NCBI GenBank assembly: GCA_950295325.1
Contig: OX485803.1
Span: 43,043,554 to 43,107,553 of the forward strand
DNA length: 64,000 nt
Source of the DNA: Polytrichum commune
Lineage: Eukaryota > Streptophyta > Polytrichopsida > Polytrichales > Polytrichaceae
Direction of reading: 5' to 3'
How positions within the stretch are numbered: position 1 is the stretch's first letter; each line of letters starts with the position of its first letter. Position numbers and translations under genes: made by a program. This document shows positions 1-11,753 of this stretch, one piece after another. The notes beneath the pieces are model-generated. The model was given only the letters and a program-made list of their open reading frames with translations, was not told where the DNA came from and searched no databases.

Positions 1-1916
1 GGGTTGTTTGGACTTGTCACAAACTCGATAAACAATTGGTCAACCTCTGCCTGAAACGTGCGGGCGTCGCCAGCCCAATATAGGAGCCGAGATTGCAGAT
101 AGTCTGCCATGACAGGATATCCCTGCAGTCCGGAGTAATTCAACATCCAAGTAAATTAGCATCACCACCTCCTCACTAAAGCAGTTTCCCGACCAACTTG
201 TCGGTTTTTTTAAAATTTTCCGTTCCAACTCCAAGATTTTGTAGAATATGAAGGCGTCGTAGGCAGCAAGTTTTTGCCATGCAATATTTTTCACAAATTT
301 GTAGGAAGTTGTAAAGAAGAGTCCAGATAATTGAGATTCGAGATTAGTCATATGCATGGAGTGGTGATATTGTAGGAAGAAGCCAGAGTGTAAACAATGT
401 CGTAACTCAAAATTTAGGATCAAATTCTATCATATGGATCAAATTCTAGAAATTCTCGGTATCTCAAAGTGCCTCATGTTGGCAAGTTAATCGTTCATGC
501 TTACGAGGAGTCTCACCTTTCTTGTGTGGTTCCACCACGTCGACCCAAGAGAGTTGCCGCGATCTACTTTTGCAATTGGGTTCTAGCGGCTTTGACATTG
601 ATATATGTTGTTTAGCAATCAAATTAAAGTGTATTCATTGTCTAATAGAATAGAATCATTGAAAACAAACAAACAAACAAAAACTGTCTCACACACACAA
701 ATTGCAAACAATACGGTCCTTGACAGTTTTGTTTTTACTCTGTGGTGTGTGTGTGTGTCTATTTGTCTATTTGTTTCCTTTTGTAGTATTGCCAGAATTT
801 TTTTTCATCGGAATGTTTACAAGCCATGATTAGGTGCCCAATTGTTCCGCATAATCCTAAGTTCAACCTATGATAAAGGAGTTTGTTGGCAATGTATGCG
901 TTTTTTGCATTCAGATCCATAGCAGTGTTCTGTGGGACTGACAATATTCCCCAGAAATATTCCCGAATATGTGAGGAATACTGCGTGGAATACTCTCAGT
1001 CCCACAGAACACTGTTATGGATCTGAATAATGTTATGTTGTCAAAAGAAAGAATAATTTGAACAAAAGGAAGAATGAAAGTGTAGACACTAATGAAGAAT
1101 TACTGACCGAGTAGTAAGGCGATTCAGCGACCACAGCGGCGGGTGTGGCGCCCGGCTCCTTGCTAGCCAAGGCGAAGAGAGCAGCTTGCAGGAGCTGCGT
1201 GCTGCCATTGCCAACCACTATCTTCTTGTCCCAAGTGATGGCATTGCCCACAAAGCCATGAATCTCCCGGATGGCATCATCCAACTCCTCGTGCACATAC
1301 CAAGGCCCAGTCAACTCCCCAAACGGCTTCTCCACGAAGTAGCTCATCAGGGAATCTGCGTGGCTAACAAAGATATGATGGTTCCTCTGTGGCTTCCAGA
1401 AGCTCTCGAACATCGTAGGGTCACCACTGCCACATTCATGAAGCAAGCACCGCACAATTCAAGAGATGATTAGTAGTCACAATACGAGTCCATGGATACC
1501 CTGGTCTACCAGACAAGATATTCCCATAATGGCAACTCTTCTTTCTAGAACTTCTTCATAGTATTCCCTGCCAATGCTTCTAACAGTTTATGATTTGTTG
1601 TTGTTTGTGAACGCTTGCAACATGCGTAGAAAGAGAACTCCAATGACACCATAAGTTTCTAAATCATAAAGGTTTTGAATTTCTTAAGTTTTTTTTGAGA
1701 ATATATATATATATTAATAAGCAACATTTCTCAAACATGGGTCACAAACATGGGTCATAAACTCTGATATTTTAGTGTGGAGAAAACATTAAGATATTTG
1801 CAAGGTCTCCAAATTAAAGAACTGCAATCATTCCAACAATCACTAGGTCAGGCGCATGGTTAATAATTTACTTACTGTTCGCAATGGAGCATGTGAGGAG
1901 TTCCGAGAGACAACAT
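1..1916 (-). CDS. TAR/alliinase-family PLP aminotransferase, 5' three exons (partial)
   Basis: Minus-strand gene that runs off the window start. Proposed exons are 1916-1876 (starts ATG, 13 codons plus 2 nt, donor GTAAGT), 1426-1108 (319 nt, acceptor GGCAG, donor GTCAGT) and 122-1 (acceptor CTGCAG). The first junction rebuilds the HGDPTMFESFWK motif. Exon 2 carries the phosphate-cup motif IVVGNGSTQ and ends ESPYYS. Exon 3 reads YWAGDA then FVTSPNNP, where the first Asn of NNP is a PLP contact in the family. Family members such as Arabidopsis TAA1 convert tryptophan to indole-3-pyruvate; alliinases are C-S lyases of the same fold, and I cannot tell which applies. The start is chosen because an in-frame TAG lies upstream of the ATG. 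The catalytic-lysine exon segment is off window. Every visible residue is canonical, unlike the plus-strand copies. Confidence 0.82.
662..768. repeat. AAAC, CA and GT simple repeats in intron 2
   Basis: Short runs of AAAC near 662-682, CA near 690-700 and GT near 744-758. The CA and GT runs are complementary to each other and could pair. No coding function is visible. Confidence 0.6.
912..1025. mobile_element. Foldback (MITE-like) element in intron 2 of the minus-strand TAR gene
   Basis: Two 30-nt arms (912-941 and 996-1025) are reverse complements with a single mismatch, separated by 54 nt of AT-rich loop. The element lies in the intron between exons 2 and 3. No clear target duplication is visible, so the superfamily is open. 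The transcript would form a strong hairpin here. Confidence 0.7.
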
Positions 1917-3498
1917 AGTTCGAGTGATTGGTAGCCAGCCACGGCTGCGGTTGCAAGTTGCTCGCTGGGACTAATTGATTCTGAGCTCCTACACCTGTAG
2001 ATTGAAGCATTCAAATAAGATTGGGACACAATTCATTCCTCCCACTAAAATGTCCATTGACCCTAGCATATTCTTTATGGAACCATAAGTTAGAAGATAC
2101 TATATTAGAATAATTGGCCTCTGAATGTTTTCCAAATGCATAAACATGATGATTCAAGGCGGTCACGAATTGCAGAGAGACTTGAGAAAAATAAAGGACT
2201 TTATTTTTTATTTTTTTAATTTGGTTTTGTCTTCATCCCATGGGCACATTTATTTACATCAACCATGTGGTGTGACGACCGATACTAATTCCTATTCACC
2301 CACCACCAAATCCTTTTACTTGGATAATATCAGACAACACATCATTTCAAAGCCAGGCTGCACCACGCTGACTCAAAGTGGAAATCCGAAACAGGCAGAG
2401 AGACTCGAAGTACATAAAGAATAACTGGTGTCGTCTTACAGTTACTATATTTCTCACTGGCATATGCAATAAAGAGATCTGTTTTTTTTTACTATAAAAA
2501 GGACCATTTCGTAGAATCTCCTTAGCCATCTTCAATCCCCTAGCTGAACAGGTAATGTCGGCGAACTAGCAACCTGCGATCCTGTGCAACATTAACATCG
2601 TCTGTTCTCCGCTAGAGTATGGAGGAAGACATTACATTAAATACTTGAGACTCACAGCACTACGACCAGCTTCATCCATGGGAGAATCTACACAACTCTC
2701 ACACCAACACCCTCGACCCGCCACGACAATTACACGAGACTCAATCGTTTTCCGAAATGACGTACAAGCAGCAGCTCTTGAGTCTCGCTGTAGTTATTCT
2801 AGCTTAACTTTTGCACTAATTAACCGCGTTAACATGTATTCTTCCAAAGTTTGCAATCCCACAACAACAAATTCGCCGGAACACGTAGTAGCTCTGGCGA
2901 CTCACAAGACGTTCTCAAGTCCTTGCTACTTGGAGCATGCGATCATGCGGAATAAAAACGTGGCCAACAGAGAATGACTCACAGCTCGACAGTAACAACA
3001 GCATGAAAATTAGCTGGAAATTATAATACGCCCCATGAGCTATATAGCCAACTTGAAGCAGGGGTAGAATGATTCGCTGCCCGCCGACTCGCCTACCTAT
3101 CAGGCTACCACATTAACAAAATAATGTAAGAATTAACACTCACCTCCAAGTGCAATGAAAACGTAACCCCTCCCTCCTCACCTCTCACAGATACCGATCG
3201 GTCGACCGATCAGGTGCAGGCAGCATGAAGTATTGTGCAAGCTGTCGATCGATGGACGTCACAAGCTGGCCCAAAAGCAGGTGCAGCAGCACCAATACCC
3301 ACTACAAGTTAGCAGGGAAAAATTGAAGCCTGCGAATTGTTGTGGTCGGCCGATGTGGTCCAGCTGCTGAGCAAGTGAGATGTCACCGAGGAGATTGATG
3401 CCTCAAGGGTGGATCATCACAACGCAATCCAAGGCAAGGTCAGGATCCCAATCACAACACTTGCTCCCCGGCAGTGGCGCGGAGCAGAGCAGAGTAGC
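1917..3498. other. Non-coding spacer upstream of the minus-strand TAR gene
   Basis: No reading frame with recognisable content. The stretch includes the presumed promoter side of the minus-strand gene and a small palindrome around GATCGGTCGACCGATC near 3196-3211. Open frames at 2125-2424 and 2645-2977 show no domain or coding bias that I recognise. Confidence 0.5.
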
Positions 3499-3546
3499 GA
3501 GAGAGAGAGAGAGAGAGAGGGAGAGAGGGAGAGAGAGGGAGAGAGA
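3499..3546. repeat. GA microsatellite
   Basis: Imperfect (GA)n tract of about 48 nt with GGGA interruptions. Together with the following 250 nt it resembles 36110-36300, which has a similar GA-rich tract followed by the shared string AACTTCTAAGCAAGGA, so both may be fragments of one dispersed repeat. Confidence 0.75.
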
Positions 3547-6152
3547 TTCAATGATCTCTTCACACACTATGTTATTATAATATATTAGGAAGTGGAGGCC
3601 AAACTTCTAAGCAAGGATCAATTAAAGTGTGTGTTAGTAAGTTTCTTACTACTAGCATCTTGGTTACGTTACTCTACTCTACTCTATGCGGGAATTGGGA
3701 GAGTCCGAGCTTACTTCTCTAATTTTACCTTGGTAAACACGGACGTCCGATGGAGATAATGCCCAAGGAGTTTTATAAGTTTGTGAGGTCTATTACTATA
3801 GATTCATCGTGGTTTTTGGTCCGGGTACATGATTAGGCTCCTATTGTGGACAAGGGGTAGCACCATCAAAACAACCTAGAGGCTGGCTAGGTTTGCGCAT
3901 TGTAAAAGGATGGAATTGTATGAAAATAAGGCAAGAAGTTTATCAAGTGAAAATAGAATGAGAAAAAAAATTCAGCACATTTTTTTACAGGTTGCAAAGC
4001 TGAATCTTGGAAGTCTATTGAGTCAGAAATAGTCCACAAATTTTGGAAAACGAAAGCTTGCTTAGCAGCTCAATATTTTAAACCCGGGTTAGAGGATGGC
4101 TTTTGTAAAAATTATATAAAAATAAAAGGACCTAAAAGTTGTGAGAAGAATAAATTAAATAAAAGGAGATGTAAAATAAGTTGGGTTGCATATTTATTAA
4201 AAAAAAACTCCACAATGTATATAGAGGAATGGAAGCATCTATTTTTTTTAGCCTTGTAGAGTGTCTAATTTAAAAAGATCCAAATGAGTAGTTGCCTCCA
4301 ATTAAAATTAAAAGTCATTGACAATGCTTTATTTATAATATTATAATATTATTATTAAAATTAAAAAGCCCAAAAAGTTGGGTAGTTTGGCCTATGATAC
4401 CAAAATTTAAAAAACCATATAATTAAGTTTTTAACGCGATTACATGTTTCAAGGAATGTTCATTTCATGTGTATGATTACATTTTTAAATTCCTTGTTGG
4501 AAGGGCTACAAGAATTTCCTACATTAAAACAAATTAAATCACTCAAGATCGGACTAAACTACATTATAAGTGATTATAGTGAGGGCCATATAATATGGGG
4601 GTTGCGTACCCAAGATTTGAAAAACACCTTGTATGTTTATAAAGAGGGATTTAAGAATTCTCCAAAATTTTGGTGGCTTGTCCTAAACTTTCTTAAACTA
4701 ATGCTTCCTTTTCAATTTGATTTAGATACAAATGCCATCCTCTGTTACTATACAGTAGGCTCAAAAATATTTCTAAAGTTGTATTGTTGGAAATTTTCTC
4801 TATCTACGGGGTACTAGAGTTTCTTGAACCAAAATGAAGTAAGACACTTCTCATTGCACCTAAATAATGACTAAAGTGCATAATATGTAAAATGCAATTA
4901 AAAATTGGCTTTATATAAGAAAATGATTTGCATATCTTGGGTTTTTTTGACATTAGGGTTAACATGTTCTTGACATTTGTAGTAGTTTTGGTAGAACAAG
5001 TGTAAGCATAGGGGCTTGGGGGGTGGACTCTTCATTGGAAACCTAAATGACATGCATATTAAGTCATTATGAAATTAAACCACATATATACAAGATGTTT
5101 AGAGAAGGAGCATATTAAGGAGAGAAAGAGGTTAGATAAAGTGAAGAGGAGGTGATAAATTACTCATCTGCGCATAGGTTGAGACAACAGACACCAATTT
5201 GGGTTGCAAGGGAATAGACATTTTCCACCTTCAAATCATACTTGAGGGGCTGAATCGATTAATTTTTTTCATTTTTGGTAATTTTTTTCTAGAAATATTT
5301 GATGAATAAAAAAAAGATTTTGCTAGTCCCAACTATATGGATGTAGTTTAAATTTCGCCTTGTACAATTTTCTTGTGTATGTTCACTCTAAAGCAAGCAT
5401 AAAATAAAATAAAATAAAATAGATAATACGTCATCTTTGAGTTGATTTGGAGCCCCAACGCTTTAAAATGGTCGTTTTACCCTTAAATTCTTTCATTTGG
5501 GTTCATATAGGGTAATATTTCTTAAACAAGATATTTTATAAATTAATTACAAATATCAAACTTTTTTTTAAATGATTCATCAAAGTGAACATGTAGGGGA
5601 CAATTTTCACTACCCCCCTCCCAATGAAACATATCATTATTCAAATAATCTTTGATAAAGAATCTCAATATCCAATCTTAAATCAATTTATATTTGACAA
5701 CACAAACCGTACATTCTACATAGCTATCCCAATATTTTTTATTTTATTTTTTCACTACCTAATCATATATTGTCGTCAATGGTTGAGTGGGGCATCATGG
5801 GGCCTTTTATACATATAAAACATATACAACACTGCATAATACTCTATAACACTGCATAATTTCAACAAGGAATCCACAAGTCTAGGAATTGAAGTATCCA
5901 TGATACTTATGCGTTTCTTTTTCTTTTTCTTTTTTCCCTTCCTTTCCCGGGGCCATTGTAATATAGAGTAGGCCACTTAGTTCTGGGGCCCTCCCCAAGA
6001 TAACAGAAGAATATCCAAATAACTTTGCATGTCTGAATTACGGTGCGATGGTGCCAACTGACTAATCCACTCACTAATCATTTCCAATTACGTAGTTCAA
6101 CTGTAACCACTTAATAAGCTCATTTGAGGAATTATGCATCACTCCCTACTAA
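3547..6152. other. AT-rich spacer without recognisable genes
   Basis: Low-GC sequence with several A/T runs and an (AAAAT)n microsatellite around 5398-5420. Longer open frames, such as 4467-4817, have no recognisable motif and look like chance frames in AT-rich DNA. Confidence 0.5.
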
Positions 6153-7626
6153 GGGCCTCATTACATTAGAACCGAGAAGCCATTAGGAGAGAAATTTCAG
6201 CCAATGGGAGGCTCGGGGAGTTCACTGCGATAATATTAGAAAACAACGTGCGGGAAAATATAGGGTAATTTATATTCACAAAAGGAAAAACTTAGAATTT
6301 TCTTAGAAGTAATATAGGTGAGTATGTATGATAAAATTTGTATTATAAATAATATAGGCTTGATACAAATAACACATATTTTTAAAATATTTGTAAAAAT
6401 ATACTGTAGGATTTAAGGATCCTAGGTTTTTTTTGAAATAAGGTGTCCTTTGTGTTTAGAGGCGGGAAGATTTTGGATGAAAAACTACGTCGATTCTGTT
6501 GAAAAAATGGGATGAAAGATTGATGAGGGCGGATGACGGATTCCTGGGTTTAGGATTAAAGACATGCATTATTTGTTGATTATATACTAGTCTTCTTAAA
6601 AGCTAGGAATTGTTTTGCAAGATGAACATGACATTGTTCATTTGCTATGAACAGTTTTGCTAGTATTTTTAAATGCTAGAAACAATTTCTCAAGATAAAT
6701 TAGAGGAGTTTTGGTTGGTCTTGTGTCTGTCTGCTTCAAGCAGGATGTTGTAGTATTAACTCTATACCCTTCTACATTATTGCATGGACCCTATTTTTGC
6801 TTGCTTTTGTTGTTGGTGTTTTAATTGTTTTTTTACACTTAGTGCCGTTGTGTTTAATTGTGCGTGTAACTTGATTGAAGAACATGGGCTGATTTTGTTG
6901 TTTGAAACTGTTTATGAACACTCTTAATGTAAAACCTTGTTGTGCCTTGGATTTTGGTGACTTAGTACTTTGAATGCTCTTAAACCCTTTGGAGCAAAAT
7001 CAAATAATTATAATGAACATACCTAGCTTAAAATTAGAGCTTCATCAAATTTAAAAGTAATTATAGGGTCATTTAAAAAACAAGAAACTGAAAAATTATA
7101 TAATAATACGGTACAAGAAATTTAGGATGGATAATTAAATACCCCTTGAATAAATACCCTTGTCACGCACGTGTATACATATATACATGTCTAGTGAACT
7201 CCCTGAGATGGGAGGCCTAGAAACCGAGAAGACCAAAGAATGTCACTTTACACCCAAAATTTTCAACCCAAGGGACAGAAGGAGGAGAAAATGACATGAC
7301 AACACTTTTGTCCTTCGTGACAAGGAAAAGTGCACATATTTCAAGGCCCTCCGGATTTTGCGCCAGGCCCACCTCAAGAGGTGGGCTTGACGCAAATTCC
7401 GGGAGGCCGTTTGGCCAAAATTCTGACAACCAATCAGTTTTTTATTTTTTAAAAAATACTTCAGAATAACCACTTAAAAAAATCAGCACTTTACTTTTGT
7501 GGCCCCTTCTCAATTTACACTATATCCAAAGGCCATCAAATTCAAAAGTTGATTTCTCAAGGATGAGACATGGCCCTTGTGAGGTTTTTTCCTCCACGGC
7601 TTCTCGCCTCTAGTGTAATGAGGGCA
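6153..7626. mobile_element. PIF/Harbinger-like TIR element, about 1.47 kb, non-autonomous
   Basis: The left end GGGCCTCATTACATTAGA is matched in reverse complement by the right end, which reads TGCCCTCATTACACTAGA from outside in. The similarity runs on through a shared CGAGAAGCC, giving imperfect repeats of about 28 nt. Both ends are flanked by TAA (6150-6152 and 7627-7629), the 3-bp duplication typical of PIF/Harbinger. No DDE transposase frame is recognisable inside, so it would depend on a partner. The terminal mismatches suggest an old insertion. Confidence 0.55.
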
Positions 7627-7872
7627 TAAGTAAACCTTATGTTTGCTTTCAAATTGACGCTCGGGATTCTTGTCAGCTGAAGGCTAGTACCCAGTCGCCA
7701 CCCACAACACGGCCACTTGGCACTCATCCATTGGCCTAGATGTGCATGGGAAGAGCGGATTTGAAATGTAATATTGAGTCACGTGGGCCATTGATCCAAT
7801 GGGAAGAAGAATCATTATTCATGGCTGTGTTTGGCAACATTATTTCCAACTAAGTTAATAAACTGTAATCAC

Positions 7873-8309
7873 CACTGTCCGGGGAAGGTTTTGGGTATGT
7901 ATAATACATAGTCGGTCAAGATCCATGTGATTCTAAATCCACCCGGTTACATGTTGACATCTTCCGGTTTTGCTTTAAATTCATTCATTCGAAGTATATT
8001 CCACTATAGATTCCCCTAATATGACCGGTAATTAATTTCTCCTGAAGTCCCGAACTTTCAACCGGTTATTTCTCAAACTCAACCGGTTCATTTTGGGCAT
8101 AATCGGTTGAGATGATCCTAGTGTTTGCAAATCCAACCGGTTACATGTTGATGACATCCTTCGGTTTTCCTTTATGAAATTGGGGCATATTCTTCCATAG
8201 ATTCCTCTAAAATGATCGGTAATCCTCCTGCCGTCTTGGACTTCAACCGGTGATTCCTCAAACTCAACCGGTTCATCTGTAACTAACCACCGGTTCTCCC
8301 CGGACATAG
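7873..8309 (+). mobile_element. Dimeric M1 element (hAT-type MITE)
   Basis: Two M1 units in direct orientation are fused. The first lacks its last about 30 bp and the second lacks its first about 18 bp, joined near 8085 where GGTTCAT runs directly into TTTGGGCATAATC. The outer ends are normal (CACTGTCCGGGG and TCTCCCCGGACATAG). The flanks GTAATCAC (7865-7872) and GCAATCAC (8310-8317) match at 7 of 8 positions, so the dimer appears to have been inserted as one piece. Confidence 0.75.
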
Positions 8310-8480
8310 GCAATCACTGAAGCTTACTTGAGGAGCTGCTGCTAGTACACAGTTGCCACACACGTCCACGTGGCAGTTACTTATTGGCCTAGGTGTGCAT
8401 GGGGACAGTGGATTGGAAATTCAAGATCGAGTCACGTGGGCCGTTGATTATTCACGAAGGAGGGACGTGACAGCTCTCAC

Positions 8481-9938
8481 TAACTGCCTGCCTGTCAGAC
8501 AGTCTGTGCATGCAGACTTGAGGTCGTTCGGTGACCACTCTAAAATTAATTAATGAGCTTCGGCTTGTGATGTTGTAAGGAAACGAAAGAAAAGTCCTAG
8601 TATGTGGTTGACTCACTCTTTCTAATGGTTATCGATCTAGTAACATATTTGAGTGTTTGGAAAAAGGGATCTATTATAGTATTTCTAGGGTTAAATTTGA
8701 AATAGTTAAGGGTAACTTGGGAGGGCGTCGATTAGAATCTTCACTTTGACGTCGACTTAGAATTCTTGCATTTTAATTTCGACTACGAAACTTGAAATGC
8801 CAACCTGTGTGATTCACTACTGTTAAATGGATGAGAGACGATTTTGTGACCTGATCCGACAACGAAAATTGTTGGCAGAGTTGGAAGTGCCTGCAATAAG
8901 GTCACATATCGTAAGTGGGCTTCAAATGGAACTCCTTAAAAGAAAAAGAAAAAAATTCCCGCTGACTGACACACTATTATATCTATGTTGCTATTCGTTT
9001 CTTCATATGTGGAGCTCATATGAATGTCTTAAGAAATGTCAAAGGGGGACTTCCCTTTCTTTTTCAAAATCATAGAGGTCATATCCCCCCACCCCTAAAT
9101 TGTGTTCACTATTCAGCTTAGAAAAGTTTATGAAATTTGAGGAGATTAGAGTTGGCCTAAATTAATTCAATGGGATTTTTCGAAGTTGGGAGCTGGTCCC
9201 TCTTGATTTTTTAATGGTTGTTTTCTTTCCACTTGTGATGTGGGCTCGGAGTTAGTGATTGAATTCGAATGTAGAGCAACTTATTCCCAGGGTGGCAACA
9301 CATGTATAATAATAAAAGGGTCATTGGAAAAATAAGGCAATTTTGGAAATAAGGAAACACATTTTGGTTCGTTGAGGACTAAATGCAATTTAACACCTCT
9401 TGGCATACCAAAACAAAATTCATCCTCAATGACATGATATATAATGTTCTTGGTTCAAAGCTTCTTGCTACCTCCAAGCATGCACCAAAGACTTACCTAA
9501 TATGGAAGGTGTGAAGTATGCAAAACAATGAGCTCCCGACCAAAAGTCATGTTGACGTATGAAGTAAAGAATAACTGCATGTGAACATGTGTTTTTTGTG
9601 ATGTCCATTCTTAGATCCACACCTTACCAGACACCACTCAAATAGATGTACCTGATTGAGATTACTAATTAGGCCCACTTCCCTTCAATTATAAAGAGGA
9701 GCCCAAAGCCTGGATAGTATTGTTGGATATCAATATTGTTTCAATGCATTTTCTCGCAACAAGGTGAAGTCTTGTTAGAATTTGGCTAATTATACTGTCT
9801 GTAAAGTAAATTATGTTGTAGTGGGTGTGAGGCTTGCTTCACCATGTAATTAATGCAGACTTCAATTGAAATGAAGTACTAACTTCCTCTTCACTAGAAC
9901 ATGAAAACGTGGACCTGAGCAATATAAAGGGTTGAGAT
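8481..9938. other. Non-coding part of block A with a dispersed-repeat copy
   Basis: No supported gene. About 9005-9140 is a minus-strand fragment of the dispersed R3 repeat (see 42670-42915), and 9590-9660 has another R3 end fragment. The open frame 8827-9075 contains no known motif. Confidence 0.45.
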
Positions 9939-10178
9939 CAGTGCCCGGGAAGTTTTTGGGCGTATATTGTCGGTCAAGATCCTACTGATTCTAAATCCAA
10001 CCAGTTACATGTATGTTGACATCTTCCGGTTTTGCTTTTGTTCATTTGATGAGGTATATTCCACTATAGATTCCTCTAAAATGATCGGTAATTCTCCTGA
10101 AGTCTCCCACTTCAAACGGTTATTTCTCAAACTCAATCGGTTCATCTGTAACCAACCACCGGTTCTCCCCGAGCAGTG
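9939..10178 (+). mobile_element. M1 hAT-type MITE with perfect 8-bp target duplication
   Basis: 240-bp element starting CAGTGCCCGGGAAG and ending CTCCCCGAGCAGTG. It is flanked by identical GTTGAGAT at 9931-9938 and 10179-10186. The CAGTG ends and 8-bp duplication are the hAT signature. The interior has the AACCGGTT-type motifs shared by the family and no coding capacity. Confidence 0.88.
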
Positions 10179-11524
10179 GTTGAGATACTTACTTTGGGTT
10201 CTTTTCAAAATAACATGGACCAGATGATTCCAAAGAGCATTTGTGCATCATTTAATATGGTAACCCTTATATCCTCATATTGAGTCCTTGGACTGCTTTT
10301 GTCCAGAAATTAATGGATCAAATGACAAATATGTACACTAAGTTAGACTTCCTTTTGTGCCAAAATGTACTAGACTGATACAAAATCGTGACAAAATTAG
10401 GAACTAATTGTAACAATGTTTTGGCGTGACTCACTCGTTATACTCTAATTCTGTCAGGTTAAGATTTCCTTTTGGGTATCCAGTGCAGTTCGGTGGATGC
10501 CAGAGTTATTGGACTAAGGTGCATGTATGTAGACAAGGTGGTCTGAGCCTGCCTGACAAAGTTAGTTATGAGTGCTAGGTATAATGTGATGTTAATTGGT
10601 TCGTCGTTCATGTTCTCCAACTTCTACCAACTAGATTTACACAACAAAAACTTGTATTACATTAGCAAAACTATGATGAAGCATTAGCAAAAATCGAAGT
10701 GAAAATTGGACCTCCCATGATATAGTTATGGTTATCGGAAGTGCATGTTTGTTGCTTCTTTAACTAAAACATATAGATACTCCCATTTTTGTTGCCTGAT
10801 GAACATGGAGTATTTAACAAAATTTGAAGATGTAAAAGTCCAACCGCTCTCAAACATATGCCTTTATGGACCTGTTTGATCTTCACCTAGCCACACACCA
10901 CTTACATATAGGTGTCCAATTAATAAAAGTAATTGAGCGGTTTTCATTTCAGATATTAACCAGTGCCGCCTATTCATATCTCAATCTCACCTTTGGATTG
11001 CAATTTGAGTCCTCCATGTGTTTTTAAGGAAAAGAATATGTACTGTACATTATTAGTCACACACTTACTAGATAGATTAAAATTTTCATGTTAAAATTTC
11101 TCATGTTTTAAAACTAATTATAATATGTTTACCCTGGCCCCTAGAGTCGAGGGTTTATGACAAATGCATGGAAATTATCTAGTCTCCCCGGGTGGCAACC
11201 ATCTAGAGCACTAACACGGTGACCACCTACAGAACATGGTTTAGAGATGTTATATCATTTCAAAGAAGCAATATTTGGGAGCTACTTTCACATTATACGC
11301 ATTTTTAAGACTAAGCATTCTACAAATAAAAATTATAAATTTTCTCAAAAGCAAAATTCAACACCTAAGATGATGACCCTTTTTTTTAGAAAGATTGATG
11401 AATCTAATTATAATTCTAAAAACGACATTTGAAAGACTAAATCTTTTTCAATTCAGACACTGATTGCATCAATCATCGATGCCCTTCCTCCAAGCATGTT
11501 TCTCCTCGTTGTGAACGAACAAAT
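10179..11524. other. Non-coding part of block A
   Basis: No gene is supported. The stretch 11170-11460 is one copy of a unit that recurs near 12260-12720 and, in block B, near 44380-44720; it contains a shared string around GGTTTGGAGC or GGTTTAGAGA. Functions are unknown. Confidence 0.45.
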
Positions 11525-11753
11525 AGAGTCTGGGGGGAATTTTGGGCATAATCGGTCAAACTCTTTGTATGTCCAAGTCCAACCGGTTACATGTTGACAT
11601 CTTTCAGGTTTTCTTCTTTGATTTGAAGTGTATTCTTCTATAGATTCCTCTAAAATGATCGGTAATTCTCCGGAAGTCACCAACTTCAACCAATTATTTG
11701 TCAAACTCAAGCAGTTCATCTGTACCTGGTGGTCAGTTCTCCCTGCTCATTGA
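11525..11753 (+). mobile_element. M1 hAT-type MITE with perfect 8-bp target duplication
   Basis: 229-bp copy flanked by identical GAACAAAT (11517-11524 and 11754-11761). The left end has decayed to AGAGTCTGGGG and the right end reads CTCCCTGCTCATTGA. In block B the equivalent site (about 44690-44700, ATAACAAAT) is uninterrupted, an empty site showing that this insertion followed the A/B duplication. Confidence 0.85.

Noticed and set aside
40-423. 127-codon minus-strand open frame
   Set aside because: It overlaps the real TAR exon 3 (122-1) in a different frame; the family motifs WAGDA and SPNNP appear only in the exon frame.
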